Positions 32,360-44,113 are shown, counted from the first letter of the stretch. The stretch: 64,000 nt of DNA from Eremochloa ophiuroides (GCA_038502445.1 JAHLJS010000006.1:4936553-5000552); one strand, 5' to 3'. Notes: a model not told the origin generated them from the sequence alone. Translations and numbers: made by a program.

Positions 32360-35037
32360 TGAAAGCTCAAGTTTGATTTTGATAATTGATGACAACCTAT
32401 ATGGACTAACCTATTTATCTAAGTGCATGATTAAGTATAGATAATCCAAGCCATGGTGTGGAGCTAGTAGGTGATGAAGGTGTTGATCATAGATCTCAAC
32501 CATGGAGATGGTGACTTGAAGAATGGAGAAGGAAAGGAAGAAAAGGAAAGTTAGAGGCAAAGGTATAATGCTATAGGACTTCTCTTTTTGGTGGTCAAGA
32601 CATCTAGTGAATGTGATCACACATAGGATAAATAGCCGACTATTAAGGGGAGAAATCTGTTGTTGGCTTTCGTTCAAGTGCTGTAGGTTGCATTTCATGT
32701 GCATTGATCTAACCAACCTAGTGATCGACTTAGAAACCCTTGAAAAATGATTTCAAAAGCTAACACACCATGCACAAGTGATAGAATATCTTCGTGTTAG
32801 CACTTGGGAACAAGGGTTGAAGGGATAGAGTGAAAAATCCTTTGAGAATCATTTATGAGAAGCTAACACACAAGCACAAGAGGTTTTACACTTGTCGGTG
32901 TTAGCACATATGTAAAAGGTGATGAATTTGTGAGGTTTTCAAAGTTGTTTCAATAGAAAAGCAAGCGTTGGACGCTTAGCCAGCAAAACATCGGACCATT
33001 AGGTTAGCGTCCGGTGCCTAACCCTTCAGTACGGTTCACTGTGCTGAGAGCATCAGACGCACGCTGTTGGTCTGGTGCAGGGCATCAGATAGCATCCGAC
33101 GAGGTTTGGAGCTCTCTGGTTGTTTCTGGAAGGCATTGGATGGTGAGTCGGTTCATTCGATGCACTGACCTGCTGCAGTCCGACGAGTGCTGACTTGTGA
33201 GAATCTAACGCAGTATGAGCGTCGGACCATTTCTCCATAATGCGACGCTAGACCCCAGTGCGCGGGATACTCTGTTTGAACGGGTCGAACGATGAGCGTT
33301 AGTCTGACGGTGATCATCGCATAGTGTCTGACGTGATTTCTGCACACTAGAACCTCTTCTGCAGAGCGTTGGACACTGGGTGACTTGAGTCCGGTGGTCT
33401 GACTGTTTACGTCCGATGAGTGTTGTCCGACGGCGAGCGGTTGGTGTGAGCGAGTGACCGTTGTGCCTTAATGACTATCTTCAAACCTCTAAGTCACGTG
33501 GCGAAAATCGAGAGCGTCAAACGCAGATGGTTAGTCTGACGGACTCAGTCCGACGATAGCATCCGACGGCATTGAAAAGTGTACTAACGGCTGTTTCAGT
33601 GGGTGTAACAGCTAGGGGCTCACTTGTGGGGTATAAATAGAAGGTATCCAGGCACCTAGTTCCTCTCTTACACATTTGGATCATTGACATACACTTGTGA
33701 GCATTTGTTTAGGCTCCCACTCACTCTCTTGACATAGTGTTGATCCTATGATCCTCTTTTGAGTCTGTGATCCCTCAAGTGTTCTTTGCTTAGTGATTTG
33801 TATTCTAGATCACTTGAGAGCAAGCCACTGCATATTTCTTCACCAAGAGAGAGCCCTCTTCAAAAAAAAAAAATTCTGAGCTCCTTACATCCATCTGGTC
33901 AAGCAACTCTGAAGATCTACACCTCCTGACGAATGCAAGGCGCTCAGGGGACTAGCTGTGGGGGAATAAACCCCCGGTACCACAAGACAAGACATGGGCC
34001 GCACCATCAAAGCTGGCCCGGCCCAGAAGACAAAGACGTGCGGCGCAAGGCTGCACTGCACGGTTATTGTACCAACTTGGTTAGTTTACTTGTAACCTTA
34101 TCCCTTCAGACTATATAAGCAGGGGCAGGGATCCAACATGTAGATCAGAGCGAGATAGACCATAAGATCCATACGGATCATGACATCTACTCATAGAAAT
34201 ACAATCCAATAACACACAGGACGTAGGGTATTACGCCTCAGCGGCGGCCCGAACCTGTATAAATATTGTGTCTCACGCCCTTCACGTAACGCTTGCTCGT
34301 CTTAGGCGCACCTTCACCGATCAATCTGCTACCTTGGACACACCCCTTGGTAGACCACCGGCGATATCTCGTCGACAGATTTGGTGTGAGATTGGGTAGA
34401 GATTGTCCAAGTACACATCAAGGTGATCTTGTGAGGTGTTCTTACTATTATTCCCCGACGGAGTGCCAAAACCCGACTACTATTAGAGCTTGTGACTTGG
34501 ATACCCATTCTCTTGTGTTGGTGAACGGCTCCCATTGAGGGATTGATAGTTGTCACAACGAGAACGTAGCTTGACGGCGGTCAAGTGAACACCGGTGAAA
34601 AATCGGTGTCACTCTCTTCTCCACCATCGAGTGGATGATCATCGTCTTTCTTTGCCAATTGGTCTACATCAAGCTATTTGGTTTTCACATTCCCGGAGAT
34701 TGGCTCTACATGACATTACAATTTCATCTTGATCGACACTGTTGGTATAGTATAGCTACTCGACTCCTATCTCATGGTTACTTATTTGCATAGATAGGTG
34801 TCTTCTTAGGATCGAGAGGACATCACTTGCGCAGTAGCTAGCTCTTAGGATCGGAGAGCTACTTGGTTTGTTGTGTGAATTGTTCTTGTGTAGAATTGAT
34901 AGGTGGCTTGCATAGAATAGCTTAGAGCTAGTGCTTTGCTTCTGCCTTTTGTGTTACTAACTCCGTGCACTAGTTTTTGTTTTGCAAGAAAAATCAATTA
35001 GGTTATTCCCCTCCTCTAGCCTATTTGGGACCTTTCA
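32360..35037 (+). mobile_element. copia-type solo LTR carrying a nested LTR
   Basis: It begins TGAAAGCTCAAGTTTGATTTT and ends GGGACCTTTCA, so TGAAAG/CTTTCA are inverted. The flanks GTCAC (32355-32359) and GTCAT (35038-35042) match at 4 of 5. The interior has the long runs of GTCCGACG/CGTCGGAC words and the AATTGATGACAACC opening seen in large SIRE/Maximus-type grass copia LTRs. No internal coding region is present. About 420 bases (33957-34377) are a second, unrelated LTR inserted into it. Confidence 0.7.
33957..34377 (+). repeat. short LTR nested in the copia LTR
   Basis: It begins TGTGGGGGAATAAACCCCCGG and ends GATATCTCGTCGACA, with a TATA box (ACTATATAAGC) near 34110 and a composition unlike the surrounding LTR. 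Flanking pentamers CTAGC and GATTT do not match. It is either a solo LTR formed by recombination between copies or one whose edges were trimmed. Confidence 0.55.
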
Positions 35038-35720
35038 GTCATGGGTGTGGAATCTCCCCCCTAAATATGTGAATATGGATTTGAATTCCCAATTTTGGCT
35101 CCTATATCCATGCATGTTGTGGGATGCTGCATAAGGTGTCACAATAAATATCTATGATGCATATGACAGATTAAGAAGAACAACAGGTTATTGCAGTAGC
35201 AGGGTGCAGCACTAGTACACTCACTTCTGCAACCCAATCGAGATAATCTTCACAAGTTGATGTCAAGTGGAATGGATGCTTGTATATCTTAGTGTTACCT
35301 AGAAATTCTTGCATGAACAAGAGAGCATTAAATTGCACAAGCTAGAATTTCACTAGTGACCTTTTTGGATGTAGAAGACAAGTAGATCGCTAATTGCAAA
35401 ACCTCATAACATAGACAAAATTCCACCTTTTTGATAGTGCATACACATTTATATGGAAGATAAGAACATAGCGCTTTCGGTCAGTTAAGCCCAAACAAGG
35501 GGTTTAAGCTATATTATGGAGAGTAATTACTCAAGAGATAGAATTACAACCCAACTAAATATGAGAGATAATTTTACAAATTTGGATTGAGTTAATGTAG
35601 CATACTCGTGATGAGAAAATCATTTTCACTAAGAGATACCACTATGGTAGAGAGATCACCACAGATATTTTGATGACCATCATAAGAGAGATTTCAATGA
35701 TTTGGATAGTGTAGGTGCAA
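35038..35720. other. intergenic region, no feature seen
   Basis: AT-rich sequence between two LTR-like blocks with no gene or clear repeat. Confidence 0.3.
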
Positions 35721-36932
35721 TGAAGCCCTTTTGTGGGTTTTGGTGATAATGACCACGCGATTAGAAGACTAATGAGATTTATCGAGATGGCAAGCAGGTG
35801 AAAGCTTTTGGAGGATGACTTTTCTTATAGGTGGACACCCAACAACTAAAGGATGCGGCATCCGGCTCAAAGAAGGTCAAAAACTTATTTTGTTTTTTGA
35901 ATTTGAGTTTAGGAAAGTCGTACTACTTAGGTGGATGCGAATTACAAGCTTGAATGTACAACTAAGAGCTACATTTCCACCAAACATCCTCTACTGCACT
36001 GTCAAAGCCGCCCACAAAATTTCATATCTTTCCATTTCACTTTGGCAGCATGACACTGCCTGCTCCTGTAGCAATGCCGCTCTGAGAGTAGCACTAGTCG
36101 TGACTTCTTTTTTAGACCATTGGACAGGGGGTATTTACTCCACTCCCCTTCGTCCCCAATGGTTACCTTGGACCATTTGCACCAGAACAACTCTAGAGAA
36201 AGCTCTCTTCCCTTCTCTAGCTCTCTTGGAAGCTCCCAATCATTCCCCATTGATTGCACCTTGAATCCTTGAGAGATTGAGCTCCAAAACAGCAAAAGGA
36301 AGCTTCTCTCCATTGCTCTTCATCAACATAAGCACTTGGTTCGTGTTCAAGCTGGTGGTTTGCATTTGTTACTCTTGGAGCTTACTTATAGTCAGCTAGA
36401 GCGTCGTCCGGTGAGCTTGGCAAACTTGTGGTAGCCCCGAGAGGTTTGTAATCTCACCAAGAAGCTAGTGAAATCATCCCTCATGTCAAGAGTTCACTCT
36501 CTTGACTTGAGAATGAGGTTGGGCTTTGTGAGACCCTAATACTTAGTGGATACCTTAACAACGTGGAGTAGGGACATCTTCGTGGCGAGATGAACCACAA
36601 GATAAATCATTGTGTCACTTGTGCTGTGTTTTATTCTCTACTTGTTGTGATTGTGATTTCTAGGGTTTCCTCCCGATCTAATCGTTGGTGAACTTCCAGC
36701 TACAAAGAAGTGGTGGGATGGGCTCTAGAGGACCTAGGGAACATCAGTAATTTACCCGATCTATTTTTCATTTGGCAAATTTCAAATCTTGTACCTCAAG
36801 TCCCTGGGGAAGCAGCACTACCACTCTAAGAGTAGCAGTGCCATGGCAGCTGAGCCTGTTGCTGACGTTTGTTTGAAGAAATTTTTGACAAGTCTATTCA
36901 ACCCCCTTCTAAGGCCAGACTATGATCCTACA
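35721..36932 (+). repeat. copia-type LTR remnant
   Basis: It opens TGAAGCCCTTTTGTGGGTTT followed by GGTGATAATGACC, and ends with TATTCAACCCCCTTCTAAG then ATGATCCTACA. Both resemble the opening and closing phrases of grass copia LTRs (wording such as 'TTCAACCCCCCTCT' before the LTR end). No target duplication (TGCAA against AATAA) was found, so ends are approximate and the LTR may be truncated. Confidence 0.45.
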
Positions 36933-37318
36933 AATAACCATAGTTGTCATTTGATGAATATGGTGAATTTAAGCTCTTGTGATCATCCAAGCTCTATATT
37001 AGATTCCTAATTCTTTCTTTACCTAAAACCGCTCACATAGAGAGTAAAAGGTAAAATTTATGAATTTTGCAAATTGTGAACTAGGAGTTACCATTCTTGT
37101 TGACAAGGTCTTAGGGGATCAATGAAAATGGATCATTGTGCACTTGATGAGCTCTAGAGAAAAGAAATAACAATAAATGTTCACTTCTTCAATTTGTTTC
37201 TCCACCTCATTCAAATCCAGCTCTATTAATAGGATTGGGCCATCCAACACTAAACTGAAAGCATTTGATTTATAAGGATCAAGACCTCCTAGAATAATTG
37301 AGAACCACCCAGAGAATC

Positions 37319-37863
37319 TGTAACACCCCTGGTGTTACTGTAACTAAAATCTGCCATGTCATCATGATTGCATGCAAACCATCTCGCATAAACTCATTAT
37401 TACTGTGCATCACTAAAATAATTTTTATTTCCTGCATGTGGTTGTGCATAGGTAATTTAGAGTTAATTGGTGATACCAGTGCTTGTTTGTGTATATAGGA
37501 TAAAAACAAATTAGAGATTCAAACTGGAATCAATTAAAAACCTTAATCGGACCCAAAACCCTACTTCAAAAACTAAAAGTAATTAGGGGCTGGGCCTTAA
37601 ACAAAAGTTGTAAATCTTTAAAAGTTGAACAACTTCTATTTTGGGCAACTTTGAACTTATTAAAAATAATTTCAAATAAAACCTTAATTTATGCTTTAAA
37701 GATTAAATTTGAAATACAAATTCAAAAATAGAAAGAATCTGGTGATAATTCCTTAATAAAAGTTTTAGCCCTTTTAAAATGGAACAACTTCTATGTTTAG
37801 AGATTTTAAAGTTATGTATTGTAAATTTAAATTAAACTCAAATTAATACTTTGAAATGCTATT
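37319..37863 (+). repeat. truncated TGTAACACCC-type LTR interrupted by the Athila-like element
   Basis: It begins TGTAACACCCCTGGTGTTAC, a common gypsy LTR opening, and continues as AT-rich sequence to the junction with the next element at 37864. Its continuation is not visible in the window. Confidence 0.45.
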
Positions 37864-38557
37864 TGTAGACGGTGGATAACGTCAACTTTTATTAGAAGTT
37901 TAGACACCAAAGGATACATGAATACACACTAGTCTAAGGTTTTAACTGACAATTTTCACGAGTTTTGCATGTTCTATATTTTCCTGGGGCTATTCCAGAA
38001 AAGCATAAAAGAAGGATTAAAGTGCATAAAAGACACGAAACTTAACCGCGAAGGAAACATCGTCATCGAGACGTGGAAAGAGTGTAGAAGGCACCCGAAA
38101 CAACCTGGGGCCGAACCCTTGCCAGGTGGGGCCGGTCGGCCCTGGGGTGGGGCCGGGTGGCGCCCCCCTAGGGTTTCGCCGCCGCCTTCTGGAGTCTTCT
38201 TCCACCGTCATTGAGGAGTCATCTTGGCCCTTGGTTAAGTCGGTTTGATCCTCGGCGCACGTGCATCCCACCGGGCTATAAATAAAGGGGCAGACCCCCC
38301 TTGGAGGCATCCTACAATCCTAGAATCATTCATCCAAGGCATCAAGTCTTCGGTCAAGCCATCAAGAGCCTCCTAGTTCATAGTTCTAACCTAATTGGAT
38401 TAGAAGTAGAGGAGTTTAGTTCTTCGTCGGGATCTGGAGCCTCGGCATCTGTCTTGTCGGCGCTAGGAAACGGGGGTCCCTAACACCAGCTAATAGATTT
38501 GTGATTTGCGTGCCATGGCTCCGGATGGTGTGCAAGATGGACACAGGGAAGTATATT

Positions 38558-40200
38558 TGTCGGTGCTAATTTTGGCGAGGCTAACACCGGCTAGTAAATA
38601 TGTGTTTTGCGGTTGAGGCTACGGATGGTGTGCAAGGGGGAACACAGGGATTATACTGGTTCAGGCCGAGCAAGCCCTACGTCCAGTGGAGAGGAGAGTC
38701 GTGTTGCCTTGCACCGGGGTGCTTGTAGTAGGGGTTACAAGCTAGTCGAGAGAGGGAAGTGCTCCCAGGTCTCTTGTGAGTGTCTAAGTGTTTACAAGTC
38801 GTTTGCTGTGGGTGAGAACTTGGAACATCTCCGTCCGTTCTCCGTTCATCTGTCTTCTGTCGTCGTCCTAAAGCTGGTCTCTGCTCTCCCTTTTATAGCC
38901 GCAAGGGAGAGGCAAAGGCAGCTACGACGCTACCTATTAAAATAGTGAGGAGTTGCCGTTCCCCGTTTGACTGGCTGCTGCCTTTTCTCCGTGTCTCCGG
39001 GGTATGGGTATGGCTGGTTCGCGAGTTCCAAGGTAGAAACAGTCGTCTGACTACGTCATGTCGTCAGCTCTCTGGGTTTTCTGGATATGGCCGTCGTGGT
39101 CCGCACGACTTTGGTGAGTTCACACCTGCCGGCTATCCTTCCGTACGATGTGACAAGAGGTGAGTCACCTTGGGACGTTGTTTCCCGAGGCTCGGGATCC
39201 TGATGGCGTGCTCGTCCTTTCGTGTGGACGGCGCAGTGGGCGTCTTTCCCAAAACGGGGCGGCGCACCGTGGACCATACCGTGGAGGACAGGTGGTATGG
39301 CCGTCAGGGGCGTGCGAAGCACGGTTGCGTCGAGAGTCTCGCCCGACGGGACAGTGCTTGTAAAGTGGTCAGAGAGATCTCTTGTGGTCCAAGATTGCTC
39401 CGCTGACATTACCTGTGCCTTGGATGTCTTCGCGAGATTGCGCTCGAGGGGGATAGGGAAGCTCGGGCGAATCGGAGACTTGGGGCGCCGAGGATGCCGC
39501 TCTCCCGAGCTCTCCCGAGCTGGTGCCGCTCTCCCGAGCTCTCCCGAGGAGGCTCGGGCGAATCGGAGGTTTGGGGCGCCGAGGACGCCGCTCTCCCGAG
39601 CTCTCTCGAGGAGGCTCGGGCGAATCGGAGCCTTGGGTGCCCAGGAGTGCTGCTTTCCCGAGCGCTCGAGCTGGTGCCGCCCCCGAGCTCTCCCGAGGAG
39701 GCTCGGGCGAATCGGAGACTTGGGCGCCCAGGAGTGCTGCTTTCCCGAGCGCTCGCCCGAGCTCTCCTGGGGAGGCTCGGGCGAATCGGAGATTTGGGCA
39801 CCGAGGGTGAGGCTCGCCCGAGCTCTCCGGGGGAGGCTCGGGCGAATCGGAGATTTGGGCACCGAGGGCGCCGCCTCCCGAGCTCTCCCGAGGAGGCTCG
39901 GGCGAATCGGAGACTTGGGCGCCTGGGAGGCCGCTTGCCCGAGCTCTCCCGGGGAGGCTCGGGCGAATCGGAGACTTGGGCGCCGAGGACGCCGCTCTCC
40001 CGAGCTCTCCCGAGGAGGCTCGGGCGAATCGGAGACTTGGGCGCCGGGGAGGCCGCTTGCCCGAGCTCTCCCGAGGAGGCTCGGGCGAATCGGAGACTTG
40101 GGCGCCGGGGATGCCGCTCTCCCGAGCGCTCGCCCGAGCTCTCCTGGGGAGGCTCGGGCGAATCGGAGATTTGGGCACCGGGGAGGCCGCTTGCCCTATT
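38558..40200 (-). repeat. embedded diverged LTR fragment
   Basis: It starts TGTCGGTGCTAATTTTGG and follows the same order of landmarks as the surrounding LTR (CTAACACCGGCTAGTA, ATGGTGTGCAAG, GGTTCAGGC, CTCCCTTTTATAG, GCTTGTAAAGTGGTCAGAGA). It therefore belongs to a related but diverged family. It lacks the terminal ACCCGACA and ends at GCCCTATT, which also occurs in the surrounding LTR just past the same point. No clean target duplication flanks it. Confidence 0.75.
39460..40196. repeat. 11-copy ~60-bp GC-rich tandem array
   Basis: The core GCTCGGGCGAATCGGAG occurs 11 times, at about 39465, 39554, 39613, 39704, 39776, 39836, 39896, 39957, 40018, 40079 and 40151, mostly 60 bases apart. Units contain CTCCCGAGCTCTCCCGAGGA or TCGCCCGAGCTCTCC, so neighbouring parts can pair as CTCGGGCGA with TCGCCCGAG. 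The array creates open frames of up to 388 residues on both strands that are artefacts. The surrounding LTR and its partner have only three copies of a related motif. Confidence 0.92.
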
Positions 40201-41149
40201 GGTTCAGGCAGCTGGCTACCCTACGTCCAGTTCGAAGGAGTAGTCATGTTATCTTGCACCAGAAAGTGCTCGTAGTAGGGGTTACAAGCTTAGACGAGAG
40301 AGGGAGAGGGTCTCAAGTCTCTTGTGCGAGTGAAGTGTGTGTTCGTGTTCTATGCAGTGGTGTGTGTGGATACGGTGAAATTGAGTGATCTGCCTCTGCC
40401 CTCCCTTTTATAGTTACAAGGGAGAGGCTAGAGTTACATGTGATGCCCCGTGGTTACTGTGCTTGGCATGACTGGAGACAGTGGTGACCGGTGGCTATCG
40501 TTAGCCACGCCCTCGTCTTGGCGCCTCGAAGGTATGGCCTTGGTCATTCAGCTGATCTTCCACTGTCCGATGGGTGAGTTTCAAGGTGGCGCACCGTGCT
40601 GGACGTGGCTTGCTGTGTGGCGCTGCGTCACGGTGTCGCATCCGACCCTGCACAGTGTAACGAGAGGACCTGGTTGACCTTTGAAGATTGACTTCTGAGG
40701 CTCGAGTGCCTCCGATGCCGTCAGGAGCGTGATGGGACAGAGCGGTGGGAGTGTCCTCCCTCGGACGCGTTTTCTTCCCACATGCAGTACTTTCCCGAGG
40801 GGTAAGCGGTCCCTGTCGTAACTCTGCCCATACTCCCTGGGTTGGCGGAATGGCTGTCACCTTTCTTGCCCCTGTGTGGTTCGTGCGCCAGGGGTATGAG
40901 CTGTCGCTGTCGTAGTTGGAGAATCTCTCCATCAGCAAGGGGCGTCATACTGGTTGACTGTCCCTGTGGCAGTGTGGAAGGAGTGGACCGTCAGATCGGT
41001 CGCCAGTGGAGGTATGGCAGTTGGCACGGCGGACGCACGCATGCGGGGCGCTTGTCAGTCTCGAGGAGTCCATTCGATGGGACCGTGCTTGTAAAGTGGT
41101 CAGAGAGGTCACTTGGGTGGCAAGATTGCTCTGCTGACGTCAGCCGGGC

Positions 41150-41312
41150 CTCGGGCGAATCGGAGAGCTTGCGCCCGAGGGAGCTGCTTTCCCGAGCCTC
41201 GGGCGAATCGGAGAATTGCGCCCGAGGGGGCTGCTTTCCCGTGCCCTATTCGTGGAGGCTTGGGCGAATCGTAGAATTGCGCCCGAGGTCGGTGCGCCCG
41301 AGGGGGCAATTT
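41150..41312. repeat. three hairpin motifs in the 3' LTR of the Tat derivative
   Basis: Three copies of TCGGGCGAATCG(G/T)AGA followed by a short spacer and GCGCCCGAG. CTCGGGCG and CGCCCGAG make a perfect 8-base stem in the best copies. Confidence 0.75.
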
Positions 41313-41458
41313 GCTATTTAGGTATTGTTGCTTGTGGGCTTTTTACGAGTCGCGCCAGTCATGGACCTCCTGCTGGGCTTGCCTGGGCCAAGCCTTACAT
41401 TGGAGAAGTGTGTGTTTTTGCGTTAAAATTAGGGTACCCCATACTTTGATACCCGACA

Positions 41459-41471
41459 GTAGCCCCCGAGA
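41459..41471 (-). other. polypurine tract of the Tat derivative
   Basis: On the minus strand CTCGGGGGCTAC abuts the 3' LTR start TGTCGGG. Confidence 0.65.
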
Positions 41472-43380
41472 CTGCGGTGGAGTGAAGGACACTCCTTCAC
41501 AGGCTCAAGTTAGCTCTTCCTGTCGAGATGATGGAGTTTAGGTTATTTTTTCTGGTGGGTGCGCGCGAGCGCACCCACCGGGTGTAGCCCCCGATGGCCT
41601 TGGAGGGATGGTGAATCCCTTCAAGGGTTTGAAATCGCGCTTTGCAGAGTCTCGGGTGCTTCTTAGCTTGTTTGCCGACAATGCATCCCTCGGTTGGAAT
41701 TTTCTGATGCCGGAGCCCCCGAGCTTGTGCCGCAGGTTGGTGGTCGACTCAGAAGTATCCTTCATCCTGCCAAGGTGCAAAAGAGAGTCTCCCGAGCCTC
41801 CGTTTTCGCATCGGAGGTCGACCAGGCTTGTTTTTCGTTAGTTCGACCTTCACGCTCTTTTTCGGGAAGAGGAAGGTTTGGTCATTCTCGACTTCCCACG
41901 GCGGGGCGCGAGTCGGCATTTCCGGTGAGCTGCAAGCGGGTTTGTCCAAGTGGAGGCCCGTGCCCCGTTCATTTGGGGTCGGCTAGTGGCCTGAGCACAC
42001 TCCAAAAGTTTCCCAAGGGTCGTCCTACGGATGTCGGGTCCCTTCGATGGGTCCCGAGGGCCTGATGCCTCCCCGAGGGGATTCCGTTAGGTCGACTCAC
42101 TCTTGGGACTCGGACACAGCACGTGATGTCCCTTGTGACACTCGGGCGTCAGGATACTGACCGTTTTCGTGGTCCATCCGTCAGCTGTCCCCTACTCAGT
42201 ATCCCTGGGGCAACTGTTCGAGCCACTGCGGGCCAGTCTTCGATCCCATGGGAATGTAACGGGCGCCCGAGCCCGGGGTTCCTTCGTCGAGAAGGAAAAT
42301 GTCGTCGGAATCAAGGCAATAATGATTTGGTGCACCTTTTGAGGCGTGGAGCCCGGCAGATGCGACGGTTCGTGGCAGTCGAGGCGGTTGCGTGCGCGAG
42401 TCCGGTGGGATCCTGGCACCGTGCTGATGGTGCGTTTTGAATAAGTCGTGCTCCTACCATTGGACCTGTGAACAATAAGTCTGGGCTGAGGTGCCCATGT
42501 AAATATCAGACTTCATGATAAAGTAAACATGGAGCCTTTCGAGGCTTTTCGTGATCATGTATAACCTATGCATGTTCGTTTTCTTTCTCATGAGTTTCAA
42601 AGCTGTGTGCGCCTCCCGACACGCGGTCAGACCTCGGGGACTTAGCATTTTTAGGGATACCGTAGCCTCGGCGGCGTAGGCAGATCCAGAGCTATGTCGG
42701 TCCGACCCGAGGGGTTCCCGCTTTGCCGCGCCCACACTGCTAGGTACCTCAGAGAAGGCTCGATTGTGATCGTTTTTTACTAAACTTCCCGAAGGCTCGT
42801 CCCTCGTCTCGCGCTTAGGCAAAACTCATGAAATTTTTCTGAAGCGCAAGTTGACCTTCGGGCAGAGGGTGGTGAGTGGAGGTGCCATAGCCCAGAGGCG
42901 TAGGCGATCTCGAGGCTCAGCCGGCCCTGCCCTAAGAGTGTCCTTTTACTTCTTTGGATTTCGCAAGTTTTGCCGGAGTGCGAGAAGGAGTTCGGCACGG
43001 ACTTTTTCGAGAAAGCGACCGAAAAGATGCAGAAGAAATTAAATCATCTTTTAGAACGCTTCCCAAGTGTCCACCCCTCGTCCTACACTTAGGAAAAATT
43101 TCATGAAACTGGCTCGAAGCACAAGTCATCCGTCGGGCGATGGGTGGTGAGTGGAGGTGCCGTAGCCCGGAGGCGTAGGCGATGTCACGGCTCGGCCGGC
43201 CCTGCCCTAAGGGTGTTCTTTTGCTTGTTTGGATTTCACATATTTTTTCAAGAGCACGGGAGAGGTTCAGATGCGAGGGTGGTTTCAGTTTAAATCTCAA
43301 AATCTTTGATAAATAAAGAACGCTTCTTTATTGATTCTGAGACCACAAAAATGAACAAGGCTTGGAAGCTTAAGGGTAAC
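41472..43380 (-). other. non-coding 3' region of the Tat derivative with a tandem duplication
   Basis: Two imperfect copies of a ~250-290-base unit lie at about 42786-43065 and 43066-43300. They share GTGGTGAGTGGAGGTGCC, GGAGGCGTAGGCGAT and GGCCGGCCCTGCCCTAAG. Several scattered TAGCCCCCGA words resemble the polypurine tract. No coding sequence is recognised. Long 3' non-coding regions are typical of this element group. Confidence 0.65.
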
Positions 43381-43384
43381 GACA

Positions 43385-43485
43385 ACTTAGCTGCTCAGTG
43401 TTTCAAGCGTTGGTGAAGACCTCGTTCTTCTCATTGGCCAACCTGTATGTTCTGGGACGGAGCACCTTGACAACGATGAATGGTC
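43385..43485 (-). pseudogene. C-terminal tail of integrase (Tat-type), remnant
   Basis: The minus frame reads FIVVKVLRPRTYRLANEK, then NEVFTNA, a TGA where Trp is expected, then NTEQL and a degenerate end. This is the usual closing segment of Tat-group Gag-Pol, where the integrase C-terminal barrel ends in NAWN(I/T)EQLRRFYP-like text. Everything from the gag middle to this point is missing, so a large deletion junction lies near 43485. Confidence 0.65.
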
Positions 43486-43738
43486 TGTAAGAGCTCGAGC
43501 GTGGACAGTTGCAGGGGTGAAGAACGTTCCGTAGGAGCGTCCTCCGTAGAGCGGTCGGCGTCCGCCTCACAGCCGGTCCCTGAGGACGATAAGGTAGATG
43601 CGAGAAGCTCGGAGATGGACTCGGGGCGCCTACAGCCGCGTAGGCATCCATGAAAGAATAGACTGAGCGAGGGTGGGTTGCAGCGGCATTGTAAAGCCCT
43701 TAGGGTGGCGTCCTGCGCCGCCTGCGCCCCGATGGCGA

Positions 43739-44113
43739 TTAGGCAAACGCTGGATAATGACCCCGCGATGGAGTCAATGCTGAGGGCCGGGCGCAATGTC
43801 CTGGTGGAGGTTGGGGGTCGTCCCCATCTCTCACGGAGGAGCCAGGAACATCCTGCCCGTGCCACTCCTGCCTCGTGCGGCTAGGGTGGCTAGCAGGGGT
43901 TTCCCCGTGCTCGCGGGGGACCGGAGAAGATACACTACCCATAGCAGCTCTTGGTTGGGAGTAGAACCATGTCGTAACATGCCCAAGTGACATGAACTCC
44001 AGACTTCCAAACCAAAGCTCGACACCCTGAGGGAATGGGGGCTGATCGTAGTAAGCCATCCGGAGCCTAGGAAATGCGAGGATGACACGCAACGCCCCTA
44101 CCTGGCGCGCCAA
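43739..44113 (-). pseudogene. gag N-terminal remnant of the Tat derivative
   Basis: The frame from 44056 (MAYYDQPPFPQGVELWFGSL) runs into a Ser/Pro/Arg-rich stretch and ends at 43739. Its place just after the primer-binding site and the leader is where gag should start. The body of gag is not present. It is not identifiable as more than a probable gag start. Confidence 0.45.
44095..44112 (-). other. primer-binding site of the Tat derivative
   Basis: The minus strand reads TTGGCGCGCCAGGTAGGGG one base from the LTR end. This is the characteristic site of cinful/zeon/RIRE2-type elements. Confidence 0.8.

Larger units (their letters stand above)
38455..41458 (-). repeat. 3' LTR of the Tat derivative, containing a related LTR fragment
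   Basis: This LTR is 3,004 bases against 1,356 for its partner. The excess is 38558-40200. Removing it restores about 1,361 bases that align with the 5' LTR. The flanking host text AGGGAAGTAT and GGTTCAGGCAGCTGG matches the continuous AGGGATGTATACTGGTTCAGG of the other LTR. Confidence 0.88.

Noticed and set aside
35815..36264. 149-residue frame as a gene
   Set aside because: It lies in a copia-type LTR remnant and shows no recognisable motif.
39460..40196. CRISPR-like array
   Set aside because: Units are contiguous imperfect tandem repeats without unique spacers, inside a plant retrotransposon LTR.
39222..40388. Open frame of 388 residues (and 269 residues on the other strand) as a protein gene
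   Set aside because: It is read through the 60-base GC-rich array, with long frames on both strands and in several phases, as expected from a repeat whose length is a multiple of three. No domain.
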